64,000 bases of DNA, from contig NZ_WOTN01000004.1 in NCBI RefSeq assembly GCF_010993745.1, forward strand, positions 1,178,001 to 1,242,000, given 5' to 3'. The notes under the pieces were generated by a model. The model was not told the origin of the DNA. It saw nothing but the letters and a program-made list of their open reading frames with translations, and did no database searches. Positions 1 through 7,758 of this stretch are shown piece after piece. How positions within the stretch are numbered: position 1 is the stretch's first letter; the number at the start of each line of letters is the position of its first letter. The translations under genes and the position numbers were made by a program. The stretch is from Fodinicola acaciae (lineage in GTDB: Bacteria > Actinomycetota > Actinomycetes > Mycobacteriales > HKI-0501).

Positions 1-1
1 T

Positions 2-3000
2 CTGCTCGCTCCCATTCCTGGCCATGTCAAGAAGCGTGGCGAGGCGCTGAAGATGTTGCTGGGAGAGGTGGTAGAGCGAGCCTACGTTGACGCCAAGGCC
101 GGTCTTGGCGACGATGCTATATGGGTACTCACCGCTGGTGCATTGGTCGGGCTGATTACTAGCTCACCCGACGATTACTCTCGTGCAACCGCAATGACCG
201 GCATCAGACGGCAGGAAAATAAGACCAAAAGAAAAGAACTGGCTGGTGAATGGTTTGATATAAGCCGCCGGCGACTTGACGAAAAATTGTGTCTTCGCGC
301 CTTCGTACGCGCCATCGATGCATTCACCGAAGACGACGAAGCCATGGAAGGATTTAGACGGCGGCTCAGCGTATCTGTCGAGCCACAGCGACCGCGGGAT
401 TCCGTTGCGCCTGTCGCAGAAGAGTCTCCAAAACCGCAGGCTGACAGGCCGCAATACCAGGCCGTTGCCAAGTTTCCGCCACTACCAGCATTCGATACGG
501 CGTTTGTTGATCGTCCTGCAATCGAGGAACGCTACAACACACTATTGGATGACGGCACACAGCTCGTGGCATTTGTTGGTGAGCCTGGCAATGGAAAGTC
601 GCGACTTGCGCAAGAGTTGACCGTCAGGCGTGCGGGTAGGAACGGTTCGCTGCTCTTCCTGAATGGCGGCCAGATTATGAGTCAGATGGCGGGTCTGTTA
701 GCGCAGAACGGCGTCGTGTCCGGATACGATCTGACTGCCGAGCAGATTACGCTAGCCTTTGCTGCGTACCTCTCGTCGCCCACCGCGCCAGATTTTGTGG
801 TTCTTGACGACATTGCTAACCGCGGTTTGCTAGAAGCACTCGCGCCTCCGACCGTGAAGCCAACGGTGGTCGTCACCAGTCGCACTAACGTATTGCCGCC
901 GGGACGGGGCGAGTCCATCGTCGTACGGGAAATGGAAGACGACGAAGCCGTGCAGATGGTGCGCAACCTGGGCGGCCCTGCAAGGCTCTCAGAGGTCAGG
1001 AGAATTGTCGACGCGCTTGGCGCTAGGCCGCTTGCTATCGAACACGCTTGTACCGGACTGTTGGCTGGCGGTTACATGACGGTCAAGCAGTTCTGCGAAG
1101 CACTCCAGCACGACGTCGGAACTACCCTGAAGAAGGCTCAGAGTGCCGAAGATGTCGATAAGACACTGACATGGATCTACGAACAGATCCTCACCCGGCT
1201 CCGCAGTCTTGATGCGGATGCTGCAAAGCTGCTTGAACTAGCAGCATTCGTAGCTCCTACCGCTATTCCTGAACCGCTATTGCAAGCAGCCTTCAGCTCA
1301 TGCCGTGATGCCGAGAACGACGCGGAGATAGCAGTCGCCTTTCAAGCAGCCCAACGTGACTTGCAGTCGTACTATCTGATCAACCGGAGCATCGTGCAAG
1401 ACGGCGTTGATCGGCCTGATAGCGGCCGTCAATCCTGGTTCCGGCCTGTTCACCGAGCAGTCTTCTCTATGCATTCACTGACGCAAGAACTCCTACGTTC
1501 AATCCTGACGAAGGAGGGCCGCAGCACTGAACTCTGCCTTAAGTTGCATGGGTCTCTCGGAGCGCAGCTAGCGTCAAATCCGCGGAAAGAATACTTTGAT
1601 CCTGACAGTATTTCTGACGAGGACATGCACTGGTTGCCTCACGCATACATGCTTGCCAGTGGGCTGCACGGCAGCGCCGACGACGTGTATCAGGAGGTCG
1701 GCTTTGGGGCGACGCTCGCCTTCTTGATCAAGGGAGCGCTTCAAAACGGCGACCCAGAAATGGCGTCGCAGGCGTCTAAACTGTATCCAGGACTAGGTGA
1801 CCAGCAAACGTGGCAGCGAGCGCCATATATGTACGAGGCGTACGTTGAATATTTGAAGATGCAGTACCATATGTCTGCGCTTCAAAGCAGTGAGTTCGCT
1901 CGGGCGATAGCGCACGTCAATGTTATCTGCGGCGCAAAATCTGATGTTCCTGGGAAGCTGAACCCGCCTCGGCCAATACGACTCTTAGAATGGATTGAGG
2001 CCGTCGTTGATGATGGTCGGTACACGGACGCCCTGGAGCTTTCCGAGGTATTCGATGAAATATACCGCCCGTCGGGCAGCGTTCCGAACATCGTTTTGGT
2101 CAGACGTGTGATGCTCCTTTCGGAAATCTACGTGGCGCAGTGCCGGTGGTCCGACGCGGAGGCGGCGCTAGCGGCAGCCCATTGGACCTACACGGAACAT
2201 CACCTCGGTAGTTGGGCATATATACGAGAGCAATTTCGCCTCTTTATCGCTGACTTGGAATATTGCCATATCAGTGGGCAACCAGACCGTGCGAGCACTG
2301 TCGAATCTTATGCGGATCAACGATGGGCATCCAAGGCAAACGACTACTACGATTGCCTCACTGAAGGCCGCTACTACTACGTCAAGGCACGGTGCGCGGT
2401 CGTAGTGGCGACGCGTTTTTACGTCGAGCACAGGCCGGACAGTGGGTACGAGGCAGCATATGCCGAACGGCTCAATGGCCTACTCAAGATAGCCTATTCT
2501 TACATAGACCGGTGCAGGGCCGCCTACACCAAGGTCGGGAGATTTCGACAGACCTACGAACTGTACGCGGATATGGTTCTCTGTTACTTCTTGGTCGGCT
2601 CCGGTGAGGCGTTCAAGGTCGGTCGCCGGATCATAGACGAATGGTATGAGAGAGATCATCTGCGCATGCTCCATCGGGGTACATGGCGCGCTCAGGCGAG
2701 ATTTGCCTTACTAGCCGAGCGTATGCGGATAATGACTACATCGCTCTCAAGAGATCCTGCAATTGTAGTCAACTGGAAGCGACAGAATGAATTTCTGGCG
2801 GAAGCGTTGGGTATTCGCCTAGGGTCCCCGTACCTCTACGCGGAATTCTTGGGCATTAGCAGCATCTATGATCAACTGCGTGGCCAGCCGCACTCGGGGA
2901 AGCTTAGAGAAATCGTGGCGACCTATCGGTCGATTGGCCGCCTCGATAGGTGGGAGGCGCTTGCTGAGGCATTGGCTAGCCTTCCGCAGGATAGAACTAC

Positions 3001-3037
3001 CTATCTGAAGAAGATGCGTTATCTTCTCTTGCCCTAA
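2..3037 (+). CDS. STAND/NB-ARC ATPase with helical-repeat C-terminus (5' end outside window)
   Basis: The frame is open to the window edge, so the protein probably starts upstream; the first in-window ATG is at 53 and numbering is from it. A Walker A motif GEPGNGKS lies at about 177-184, a Walker B FVVLDD at about 247-252, an NB-ARC-type VVTSR strand end at about 273-277 and a GARPLAIE segment near 325 equivalent to the GLPLAL motif. This order is typical of STAND ATPases, which are signal-gated switches. The roughly 120 residues before the ATPase should be the effector or adaptor domain but are not recognised. Residues 390-994 are helical and probably TPR-like, the sensor part. Two small membrane-protein genes follow. 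The A/T-rich codon use differs from the core chromosome. ATPase call firm; role in defence inferred. Confidence 0.8.
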   Translation: MLAPIPGHVKKRGEALKMLLGEVVERAYVDAKAGLGDDAIWVLTAGALVGLITSSPDDYSRATAMTGIRRQENKTKRKELAGEWFDISRRRLDEKLCLRAFVRAIDAFTEDDEAMEGFRRRLSVSVEPQRPRDSVAPVAEESPKPQADRPQYQAVAKFPPLPAFDTAFVDRPAIEERYNTLLDDGTQLVAFVGEPGNGKSRLAQELTVRRAGRNGSLLFLNGGQIMSQMAGLLAQNGVVSGYDLTAEQITLAFAAYLSSPTAPDFVVLDDIANRGLLEALAPPTVKPTVVVTSRTNVLPPGRGESIVVREMEDDEAVQMVRNLGGPARLSEVRRIVDALGARPLAIEHACTGLLAGGYMTVKQFCEALQHDVGTTLKKAQSAEDVDKTLTWIYEQILTRLRSLDADAAKLLELAAFVAPTAIPEPLLQAAFSSCRDAENDAEIAVAFQAAQRDLQSYYLINRSIVQDGVDRPDSGRQSWFRPVHRAVFSMHSLTQELLRSILTKEGRSTELCLKLHGSLGAQLASNPRKEYFDPDSISDEDMHWLPHAYMLASGLHGSADDVYQEVGFGATLAFLIKGALQNGDPEMASQASKLYPGLGDQQTWQRAPYMYEAYVEYLKMQYHMSALQSSEFARAIAHVNVICGAKSDVPGKLNPPRPIRLLEWIEAVVDDGRYTDALELSEVFDEIYRPSGSVPNIVLVRRVMLLSEIYVAQCRWSDAEAALAAAHWTYTEHHLGSWAYIREQFRLFIADLEYCHISGQPDRASTVESYADQRWASKANDYYDCLTEGRYYYVKARCAVVVATRFYVEHRPDSGYEAAYAERLNGLLKIAYSYIDRCRAAYTKVGRFRQTYELYADMVLCYFLVGSGEAFKVGRRIIDEWYERDHLRMLHRGTWRAQARFALLAERMRIMTTSLSRDPAIVVNWKRQNEFLAEALGIRLGSPYLYAEFLGISSIYDQLRGQPHSGKLREIVATYRSIGRLDRWEALAEALASLPQDRTTYLKKMRYLLLP

Positions 3038-3397
3038 CGGGCAAGCTTATTGAACGCAATTCTGACGATAACGTCAGATCGACGCCATCAGGTTGTCCGG
3101 TCATGGGGTGAAAGCTGTGCCGTATTACTGTCCAGATACTTCCTGATAGCGGCACTGGCGTCCGACTGAGACAGTCAAGGGCCTGGGCATGTCTACCGGT
3201 CAACTCAAGAGGCGCTGCGGCTCGTCTACGCTGGCACTTCAGCACCTTCCACCTCGATGAACCAAACTAGCCACGACGCGACGTGACTGGCGGTAGTATA
3301 GCCGTTGCAACCTCGACTCGAGTTTGTGATCTTCACATCTTCCGGATATTGGAGGACTCCGGGTGTTCGAGACGATCAGCAAGGGTTGGTTACGCAG
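3038..3397. other. intergenic, no gene recognised
   Basis: About 360 bases between the ATPase gene and the four-helix membrane protein gene. Short open frames exist on both strands but none has a ribosome-binding site or recognisable product. A weak AAGGGTTGG before the ATG at 3398 is the only signal I can point to. Confidence 0.5.
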
Positions 3398-3811
3398 ATG
3401 AGAACGTCGCCGCGTACAAAAGTGCTGATGTGGCTCGGTTTTGGGGTTGTGTTTGGGCTGGGACCGCTACTAATCGCGATCTATCGTGATGGCGTAGTGC
3501 CAGGTGCAGACAAGCTCCATCAACCCGCGATTAGTGAACTCTTGATTATTGGGGCCGTCATTGCCGCCGGTGCTATGGGTGAGCTTTTTGTGTTACTTCT
3601 GCCACCGTTCAAACAGTCGGAAAATGAGCGTGCGGCTGGATTTACAGTTCTAGCTGGCTTTTCGACGCTACTCACTTTCGGGGCTGACCTCATCGGCTAT
3701 GTATTCGCACCGTGGGCATCTCCGTTTGCTATAACCTTAACTTCATTGACTTGTTTTCCCTTGACCTTACTTGCAAGTGGTGTTCTGATCAGAATGGCGG
3801 CGAGAGACTGA
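3398..3811 (+). CDS. four-helix integral membrane protein
   Basis: A 137-residue protein dominated by hydrophobic stretches at about residues 9-27, 45-68, 80-103 and 108-130, separated by short polar loops; it ends in RMAARD. The ATG at 3398 was chosen because the upstream part of the frame is charged, unhelical and lacks a ribosome-binding site, while AAGGGTTGG precedes this ATG. The TGA overlaps the next ATG by one base (TGATG), so it is translationally coupled to the EACC1-like gene. I do not recognise the family. Position after a STAND ATPase suggests a membrane component of the same system, by inference only. Confidence 0.6.
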   Translation: MRTSPRTKVLMWLGFGVVFGLGPLLIAIYRDGVVPGADKLHQPAISELLIIGAVIAAGAMGELFVLLLPPFKQSENERAAGFTVLAGFSTLLTFGADLIGYVFAPWASPFAITLTSLTCFPLTLLASGVLIRMAARD

Positions 3812-4098
3812 TGCCGGAGCCATTTGCGCTAATACCGATTGTACTCGCCGTTGCTGGCGCGGCTGGCTCGGCAATCACCGTCCTTGCGAGTTTCATCGCG
3901 GAGAGACGGGACCGTCGTGCGCTAGCTCGTATTGTTCTCAAGATTACGCGACCAGATGGGTCTGTCGTCGAAACCGGGATTAGTAATCGAGATAGCGACG
4001 CGGAAATCTCAGATAAGGTCATTCAAGCGATGCGGAACATTCGCGGCGAAGAGGAATCAAAAGACGACGATCCCGGTGACTCAGAGGCTAAAGCCTAA
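3811..4098 (+). CDS. EACC1-like small membrane protein of a STAND conflict system
   Basis: A 95-residue protein with one hydrophobic helix at about residues 4-28, a basic stretch (ERRDRR), then LKITRPDGSVVE followed by a helix and an acidic tail. A membrane helix followed by a V-x-V-T-R-P-D-G hairpin resembles, from memory, the C-terminal half of EACC1 (effector-associated constant component 1), a partner of NTPase-based conflict systems in actinobacteria and other multicellular bacteria. Its start overlaps the stop of the membrane gene before it, and the STAND ATPase lies just upstream, which fits. It is shorter than the family members I recall, so it may be a divergent or minimal form. Confidence 0.5.
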   Translation: MPEPFALIPIVLAVAGAAGSAITVLASFIAERRDRRALARIVLKITRPDGSVVETGISNRDSDAEISDKVIQAMRNIRGEEESKDDDPGDSEAKA

Positions 4099-4214
4099 TT
4101 GTTCGTTGTCGCGGTCGGCCCGAGACATGTGGAACAAAGATGCCTCCGTGTCCATGAAGCGTCCCCGCCAGCCACGGGGAGAGCTAACGGGGACTCATTG
4201 GCTAGCGTGACACT

Positions 4215-4871
4215 CTAGTTGTCACCTTGGCAACGATCAAATGCCTCAAGCCGCGCCACAATACGTTCAGCGAGCTGTTCCGCAGTCTGCCCGCGCCACC
4301 TGACCACTTCCTGTGGCCAGCCACGAGCTTCCAAAAACTCGCATGCTTCGCCGTACAGCCGCAGTTCACGCTCGGCCGCCTGGATCGCTTCTGGGCGGGA
4401 CAATCGCGTTGCCCCGACACGCTGCAACGCGATGGCCTCGGCTCCTCGCCGCAGATAGACCGACAGGTCCGGTTGCCGGACGTGCCGGTTGTAACTCCAG
4501 GTTTCGGCCACTGACAACCCGGCAAACTGCTCCAGAACCAGCGACGACTGTATGTACCCGTTGGACACAACCCAGGCGCCCCGTTCCAGGGCTGGTACAA
4601 CCTCGTTCGCCAAGTTTGCGTACCGACCAGCTGCCAGGTGTAGCGCCACAGCCCTGCTGTGCAGTCGAGATTTCTCCGCGTACGGCAACCGGCCCCATCC
4701 CATGTTGGAGGGGTCGGTAACAGCCTGCACCGTCTGGCCACGCAACCGCAGCAGCTCGGCCAGCGTGGCACAGACCGATCCGGTGCCTGCGCCACGCGGC
4801 CCGACCACCACAACGAACAAGCCGGACTGGCCGGTCTCGACCGTTTCCGTACCAACTACTGAAGCTGTCAT
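4215..4871 (-). CDS. thymidylate-kinase-like P-loop protein with altered Walker A
   Basis: A 218-residue protein with the layout of thymidylate kinases: a P-loop strand (VVVVG), DPSNMGWGR at about 53-61 in the place of the dTMP-binding loop, SNGYIQSSLVLEQ at about 103-115 resembling the DRY-x2-SS region, and a C-terminal LID/helix part. The P-loop reads GPRGAGTG (24-31), where the family needs GxxGxGK[ST], so the catalytic lysine is missing, and the DR of DRY is replaced by SN. It may be an inactive binding protein or have unusual chemistry. It is the last gene of a ten-gene leftward operon and follows a 145-base gap holding competing hairpins. Confidence 0.6.
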   Translation of the reverse strand: MTASVVGTETVETGQSGLFVVVVGPRGAGTGSVCATLAELLRLRGQTVQAVTDPSNMGWGRLPYAEKSRLHSRAVALHLAAGRYANLANEVVPALERGAWVVSNGYIQSSLVLEQFAGLSVAETWSYNRHVRQPDLSVYLRRGAEAIALQRVGATRLSRPEAIQAAERELRLYGEACEFLEARGWPQEVVRWRGQTAEQLAERIVARLEAFDRCQGDN

Positions 4872-4947
4872 GTTCGCGCTGGACTCTCGTTTCGTTTTTG
4901 TCGCCCACAGGGCAATCGCCGCGTGGTTTGCGTTTTGCGTACAAGGG

Positions 4948-5005
4948 GAAGACCTCCGGCCCTCGCGTCACCCTGGAGGGGGTCTTAACGCAACTGGGCC
5001 GGAGG
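4948..5005 (-). promoter_or_regulatory. competing hairpins, candidate attenuator
   Basis: On the transcribed (minus) strand CCTCCGGCCC (5005-4996) can pair perfectly with GGGCCGGAGG (4962-4953). Alternatively AAGACC (about 4988-4983) can pair with GGTCTT (4953-4948), reusing the same 3' half. The stems exclude each other and sit between the 136-residue gene and the kinase-like gene, so they may set how much transcription reaches the last cistron. There is no strong U-run. Structure is read from sequence; function is inferred. Confidence 0.35.
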
Positions 5006-5016
5006 CTCCCTTTGGC

Positions 5017-5427
5017 TCAGCCGTCCTGGCCCTCCTTCTCGGGTGCGGCTGAGGCTTCGGGATGCGGCCGAATCCGCGGCAACTGCACCGTGGCCCCCTC
5101 GACCGGGGTAATGGTCACGGTCTTGCCGCCGTCGCTAGTCGGCTCGACTCGCACTCGTGGCTCAGACTGCGGTTGCCGCCGGTGGCTACGCGGCCGTGGC
5201 TTGGTCGTGTCTGGAGGTTGCAGGTCGCGCTTTTCTTCGAAGTCCTCCAGCCTGACATTGGCCGCCTGCAACACAATTTGGCCGTTGGCGTGGATGGGAC
5301 AAACCCAGCGGCGGCCACAACGGCGGCAGATAATGCCCCGTTCGCTGCGCACCGGCTGGTGCAGCCGGACGTGCTTGGCGGCCATCTTGACGAGTTCGGA
5401 ATTGGCCTGCACTACCGGCTTAGTCAT
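5017..5427 (-). CDS. small zinc-ribbon-like protein with disordered tail
   Basis: A 136-residue protein. Cysteines and histidine at C34, C37, C43 and H46 (CRRCGRRWVCPIH) look like a metal-binding knuckle; the second half is rich in Pro, Arg, Ser and Glu and is probably disordered. The front part, with RLHQ followed by the CxxC, resembles the CxxC mini-proteins encoded upstream in the same operon, so it may be a derived family member. Its ATG overlaps the stop of the 27-codon membrane peptide gene. No known function. Confidence 0.55.
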   Translation of the reverse strand: MTKPVVQANSELVKMAAKHVRLHQPVRSERGIICRRCGRRWVCPIHANGQIVLQAANVRLEDFEEKRDLQPPDTTKPRPRSHRRQPQSEPRVRVEPTSDGGKTVTITPVEGATVQLPRIRPHPEASAAPEKEGQDG

Positions 5428-5503
5428 CTCGGCTGCCGGTGCGGCGTGCTGCCAGCAGGCCGGCCAGGAAGCCCAGCAGCACCCCGAACAACAACATGTC
5501 CAT
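5420..5503 (-). CDS. 27-residue membrane microprotein
   Basis: ATG at 5503 is preceded by GGAGACCAGG, a usable ribosome-binding site. The peptide starts MDMLLFGVLLGFLAGLL and ends in a basic/polar tail (ARRTGSRDD): one transmembrane helix plus a short tail. Its TAA lies inside the first codons of the next gene (ATGACTAA), the same overlap style as the rest of the operon. It is too short for homology to help; it is called from ribosome-binding site, hydrophobicity and overlap. Confidence 0.4.
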   Translation of the reverse strand: MDMLLFGVLLGFLAGLLAARRTGSRDD

Positions 5504-5536
5504 CCTGGTCTCCTGCCTGGTGCCGTGCTGCTTCGG

Positions 5537-6226
5537 TTAGGCGGTCGGTTCCGCTGTTGGCTCGTTCGGTGCGTAGCGCTCCAAAAACACGTCGCGGGGC
5601 ATGTGCAGGTGATCCCAGGGATCGTCAGCTGTCAGGGTGTCGGCCCGGTCGTCACACAGGCTGGCCACTGCCCTGTGGCCGTAGACGCGGTACGTATCAG
5701 CGGCCTGTCGCCACAGCACCGCTTCTTCTACAAAAATGTCGGTCAGTTGGACGGCTTCGTGGTGGGAAGCCGGTTTAATACTGGTGAGCCGGTCGCGTTC
5801 CTTGCCCAGCGTGGCCAGCTCAGCATCGAGTCGCCGTTGCCACTGCGTTACCTCGGCTGCCCGCGTACCGAGCGAATACACCAGGCTGCTGCCACCGATC
5901 CAGACCACGCCGACTGCCACCATGGCCGCGGACATCGAGCGGCCCGGCTGGAGGTAGGTCAGCGCCAGACTTGGCGCGAAGACCAAGGCACTGGTGGCTA
6001 CCAGGGCCAGGCCGCCAGGACGGCCCCGTTGCATCCGCTGGAATGCCAGGTAGCTCAAGCCCGCCGTGAGCACCGCGATGGCTGCGGCAACCACAAAGAG
6101 CACCCAGGTGGTCAGCCAGTAATGATCCAAGACCATATGTACGGACTCGAAGGCCAGCGGCAGCAAGGTCAGGGCGATCAGCCATGAGGCCACGCGTTCA
6201 ACAGGTTTTCTCAGTGGCAAGGTCAT
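5537..6226 (-). CDS. membrane protein with cytoplasmic helical tail
   Basis: A 229-residue protein. ATG at 6226 was chosen over an upstream ATG because it overlaps the previous stop (ATGA). Hydrophobic segments lie at about residues 12-30, 38-60, 75-95 and 102-122, followed by a coiled-coil-like stretch (WQRRLDAELATLGKERDRL) and a helical tail containing VEEAVLWRQAADTY. The N-terminal half recalls the DUF2637-type four-helix proteins of actinomycete plasmids and integrative elements, but I am not sure. The tail motif is shared with the neighbouring gene at 6223-6759. Confidence 0.5.
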   Translation of the reverse strand: MTLPLRKPVERVASWLIALTLLPLAFESVHMVLDHYWLTTWVLFVVAAAIAVLTAGLSYLAFQRMQRGRPGGLALVATSALVFAPSLALTYLQPGRSMSAAMVAVGVVWIGGSSLVYSLGTRAAEVTQWQRRLDAELATLGKERDRLTSIKPASHHEAVQLTDIFVEEAVLWRQAADTYRVYGHRAVASLCDDRADTLTADDPWDHLHMPRDVFLERYAPNEPTAEPTA

Positions 6227-6759
6227 GACGGGGAGATTTCCGTTTCCGTGTGTAGGGATGGGTGGCGTCGAGCAGTTGCTCGGAAGCGTGTTGTTCTCAA
6301 GAAATTGGCTAGACACTGGCGTGGCTCAAGAGTGAGCAGGTCATCGGCCCAGCGCTGGCAGGCGTACGCAGCCAGCGGGTCGCCGTGCTGTTCGTAGTAC
6401 CAGGCCGCCAATTCCCAGGCGTCGGCTTCTTCGGTAATGGCCACCTCAAGGCGACGCAGCAACTCAGCCGAAATAGCGTCAACCTCGCCAGCGTCGGTCA
6501 GCACCTTGTCCTGCGTGTTATGGGCACGTTCGACTTCCAGCCAACGCCTGGCGATAAAGCGGTTGCGGGACTGCCCCGTCGACGCGCAGCCGGTGAGGCG
6601 CCACCAAAGTTTGAGCATGGCCCGGACAGCACCGAAACGAACAACCCTGTCTCGCCGGCACCAGCCACACGACGGATGGCTGGTCAGAGCGTCCGTTTCG
6701 GTGCTGCCGTTCTCGACCCGCCGCCGCAGCTTCAGCGGTACGGAGACGGGGAGCTTCAT
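6223..6759 (-). CDS. hypothetical helical protein with CxxC
   Basis: A 178-residue protein starting at ATG 6759, which overlaps the preceding stop (ATGA). The first 60 residues are basic and include CGWC; the rest is helical, with TEEADAWELAAWYYEQHG followed by a region ending in ACQRWADDLLTLEP. The spacing EEAxxW(x2)AAxxY(x3)G...C..R.AD.L is repeated in the tail of the next gene (5537-6226), suggesting a duplicated domain. Product unknown; the operon position implies it works with the CxxC mini-proteins. Confidence 0.5.
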   Translation of the reverse strand: MKLPVSVPLKLRRRVENGSTETDALTSHPSCGWCRRDRVVRFGAVRAMLKLWWRLTGCASTGQSRNRFIARRWLEVERAHNTQDKVLTDAGEVDAISAELLRRLEVAITEEADAWELAAWYYEQHGDPLAAYACQRWADDLLTLEPRQCLANFLRTTRFRATARRHPSLHTETEISPS

Positions 6760-7016
6760 GATGCAACCCGTGCCGGCGTCGCAGTGCCAGCAGTCGCGCC
6801 GGCGACAAGCGCATCGTGGTAATGCTGTTCGTGCTTGACGATGTCGTAGAGCGCCATCCACCGGACTGGCCGCCCACCGCCCACCTCTAGGCCGATAGCG
6901 GTTTGGCCGCAGCGTTCGCAACGACCGGCGAGCAAGTCAACGTGACCCTCAATGATGGCTACGGCACCGACGCGCCAGGGCGTGAAGACCTGGTGACGGT
7001 CGCAGGGGAGCATCAC
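6756..7016 (-). CDS. CxxC mini-protein, tandem family copy 5
   Basis: An 86-residue protein with a C5-H8 pair, then a strand (GHVDLLAG), C33-x2-C36 (CERCGQTAIG) and a helix with W53 and IV..HEQHYH. It aligns best with copy 4 (7013-7282), sharing CERCGQT.IG, the later W and IV...HY. The C-x2-H ... C-x2-C spacing suggests a single zinc site. The start (GTGATG) overlaps the stop of copy 4, and its own stop overlaps the next ATG. No function is known to me. Confidence 0.6.
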   Translation of the reverse strand: MMLPCDRHQVFTPWRVGAVAIIEGHVDLLAGRCERCGQTAIGLEVGGGRPVRWMALYDIVKHEQHYHDALVAGATAGTATPARVAS

Positions 7017-7282
7017 GAGCCAGACTCCACGCTCTGGCTCGGCGTGCCCAGGAATTGGTTGACTACCTCTTGGCGCCGGTAGTGCCGGACCTTGCGGACG
7101 ATCTTGCTAACCGGAATCCATTCCACCGGCAAACGACTATTGGTGTAGACCCCTATGACCGTCTGACCGCAGCGCTCACAAGCCCCGCCCAGCAGCTCGA
7201 CGCGGCCTTCCAGGATGGCCTGCACATGAATGGGAATCGGAACAACCCCGCTGTGGACGCAGTCCACGGTCTCGGCTGCCAT
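7013..7282 (-). CDS. CxxC mini-protein, tandem family copy 4
   Basis: An 89-residue protein with C8-x-H10, the strand GRVELLGGA, C35-x2-C38 (CERCGQTVIG) and a C-terminal helix with VEWIPVSKIV and RHYRR. It is preceded by GTGAAAGG and starts at ATG 7282, 14 bases after copy 3. It shares more identity with copy 5 than with the others, so these two are probably the most recent duplication. Predicted zinc-binding, soluble; role unknown. Confidence 0.6.
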   Translation of the reverse strand: MAAETVDCVHSGVVPIPIHVQAILEGRVELLGGACERCGQTVIGVYTNSRLPVEWIPVSKIVRKVRHYRRQEVVNQFLGTPSQSVESGS

Positions 7283-7296
7283 AGCTAGCCTTTCAC

Positions 7297-7530
7297 TTAG
7301 GAAGACTGGAAAAACATGGAGTGCGGCTCATCCGGCCGGCCAAACAGTTCAATCATGGGTGCCCAGTTGCCTGGCCCAATGCGGTCGCTCAGGCCCCCAA
7401 GCAAGCACTGGCAAAACCAGCAGCGCGCCGCCAGCAGGAACACCTTGCTATCGGCTGGCACCCAGAGCTGGAGGCCAACCCCAGGGACGTAGCGGTCGTA
7501 CGGCTGGTGGTGGCCGTGGCGGCAACGCAT
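7297..7530 (-). CDS. CxxC mini-protein, tandem family copy 3
   Basis: A 77-residue protein. ATG 7530 was preferred over two upstream starts that lie inside the previous gene; GGAG precedes it and the previous stop is 5 bases away. Pattern: C3, H5, H7, then FLLAARC, C37-x2-C40 plus C42 (CWFCQC), GGL, and W56 in NWAPMIELF. Same order as the other copies, with the GRVELL strand replaced by SKVFLL. Unknown function. Confidence 0.55.
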   Translation of the reverse strand: MRCRHGHHQPYDRYVPGVGLQLWVPADSKVFLLAARCWFCQCLLGGLSDRIGPGNWAPMIELFGRPDEPHSMFFQSS

Positions 7531-7535
7531 GAAGG

Positions 7536-7757
7536 TCAGATCTCCGTTCGGCCGCATTGCAGCACGTTCGACATGGCCTGCCACTCGCCGATCTGTTCCG
7601 GCGCTTCACGCTGGCCAAGGCCCAACAAGGTGGCACCGCAGCGCTGACACGTGGCTCCGATGAGTTCGACGCGGACGCCACTGACCCACGTACAGAGCCC
7701 GAGGCCGGGCAGATAGAAGCCGCTGGGCCGGTGCTCCCGACTGGCGCAGGTGTGCAT
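7536..7757 (-). CDS. CxxC mini-protein, tandem family copy 2
   Basis: A 73-residue protein with C4-x4-H9, strand VRVELIGAT, C37-x2-C40 (CQRCGATLLG), and a C-terminal GEWQAMSNVL equivalent to the W-containing helix of the other copies. ATG 7757 is one base after the stop of copy 1. The alternating strand-CxxC-strand-helix pattern looks like a zinc ribbon or treble clef. No function known. Confidence 0.6.
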   Translation of the reverse strand: MHTCASREHRPSGFYLPGLGLCTWVSGVRVELIGATCQRCGATLLGLGQREAPEQIGEWQAMSNVLQCGRTEI

Positions 7758-7758
7758 G

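Noticed and set aside
4898-6187. A 429-codon plus-strand open frame opposite the CxxC operon
   Set aside because: The minus-strand genes have start/stop overlaps and zinc motifs; the plus-strand product is Cys/Arg/Gln-rich without domains.
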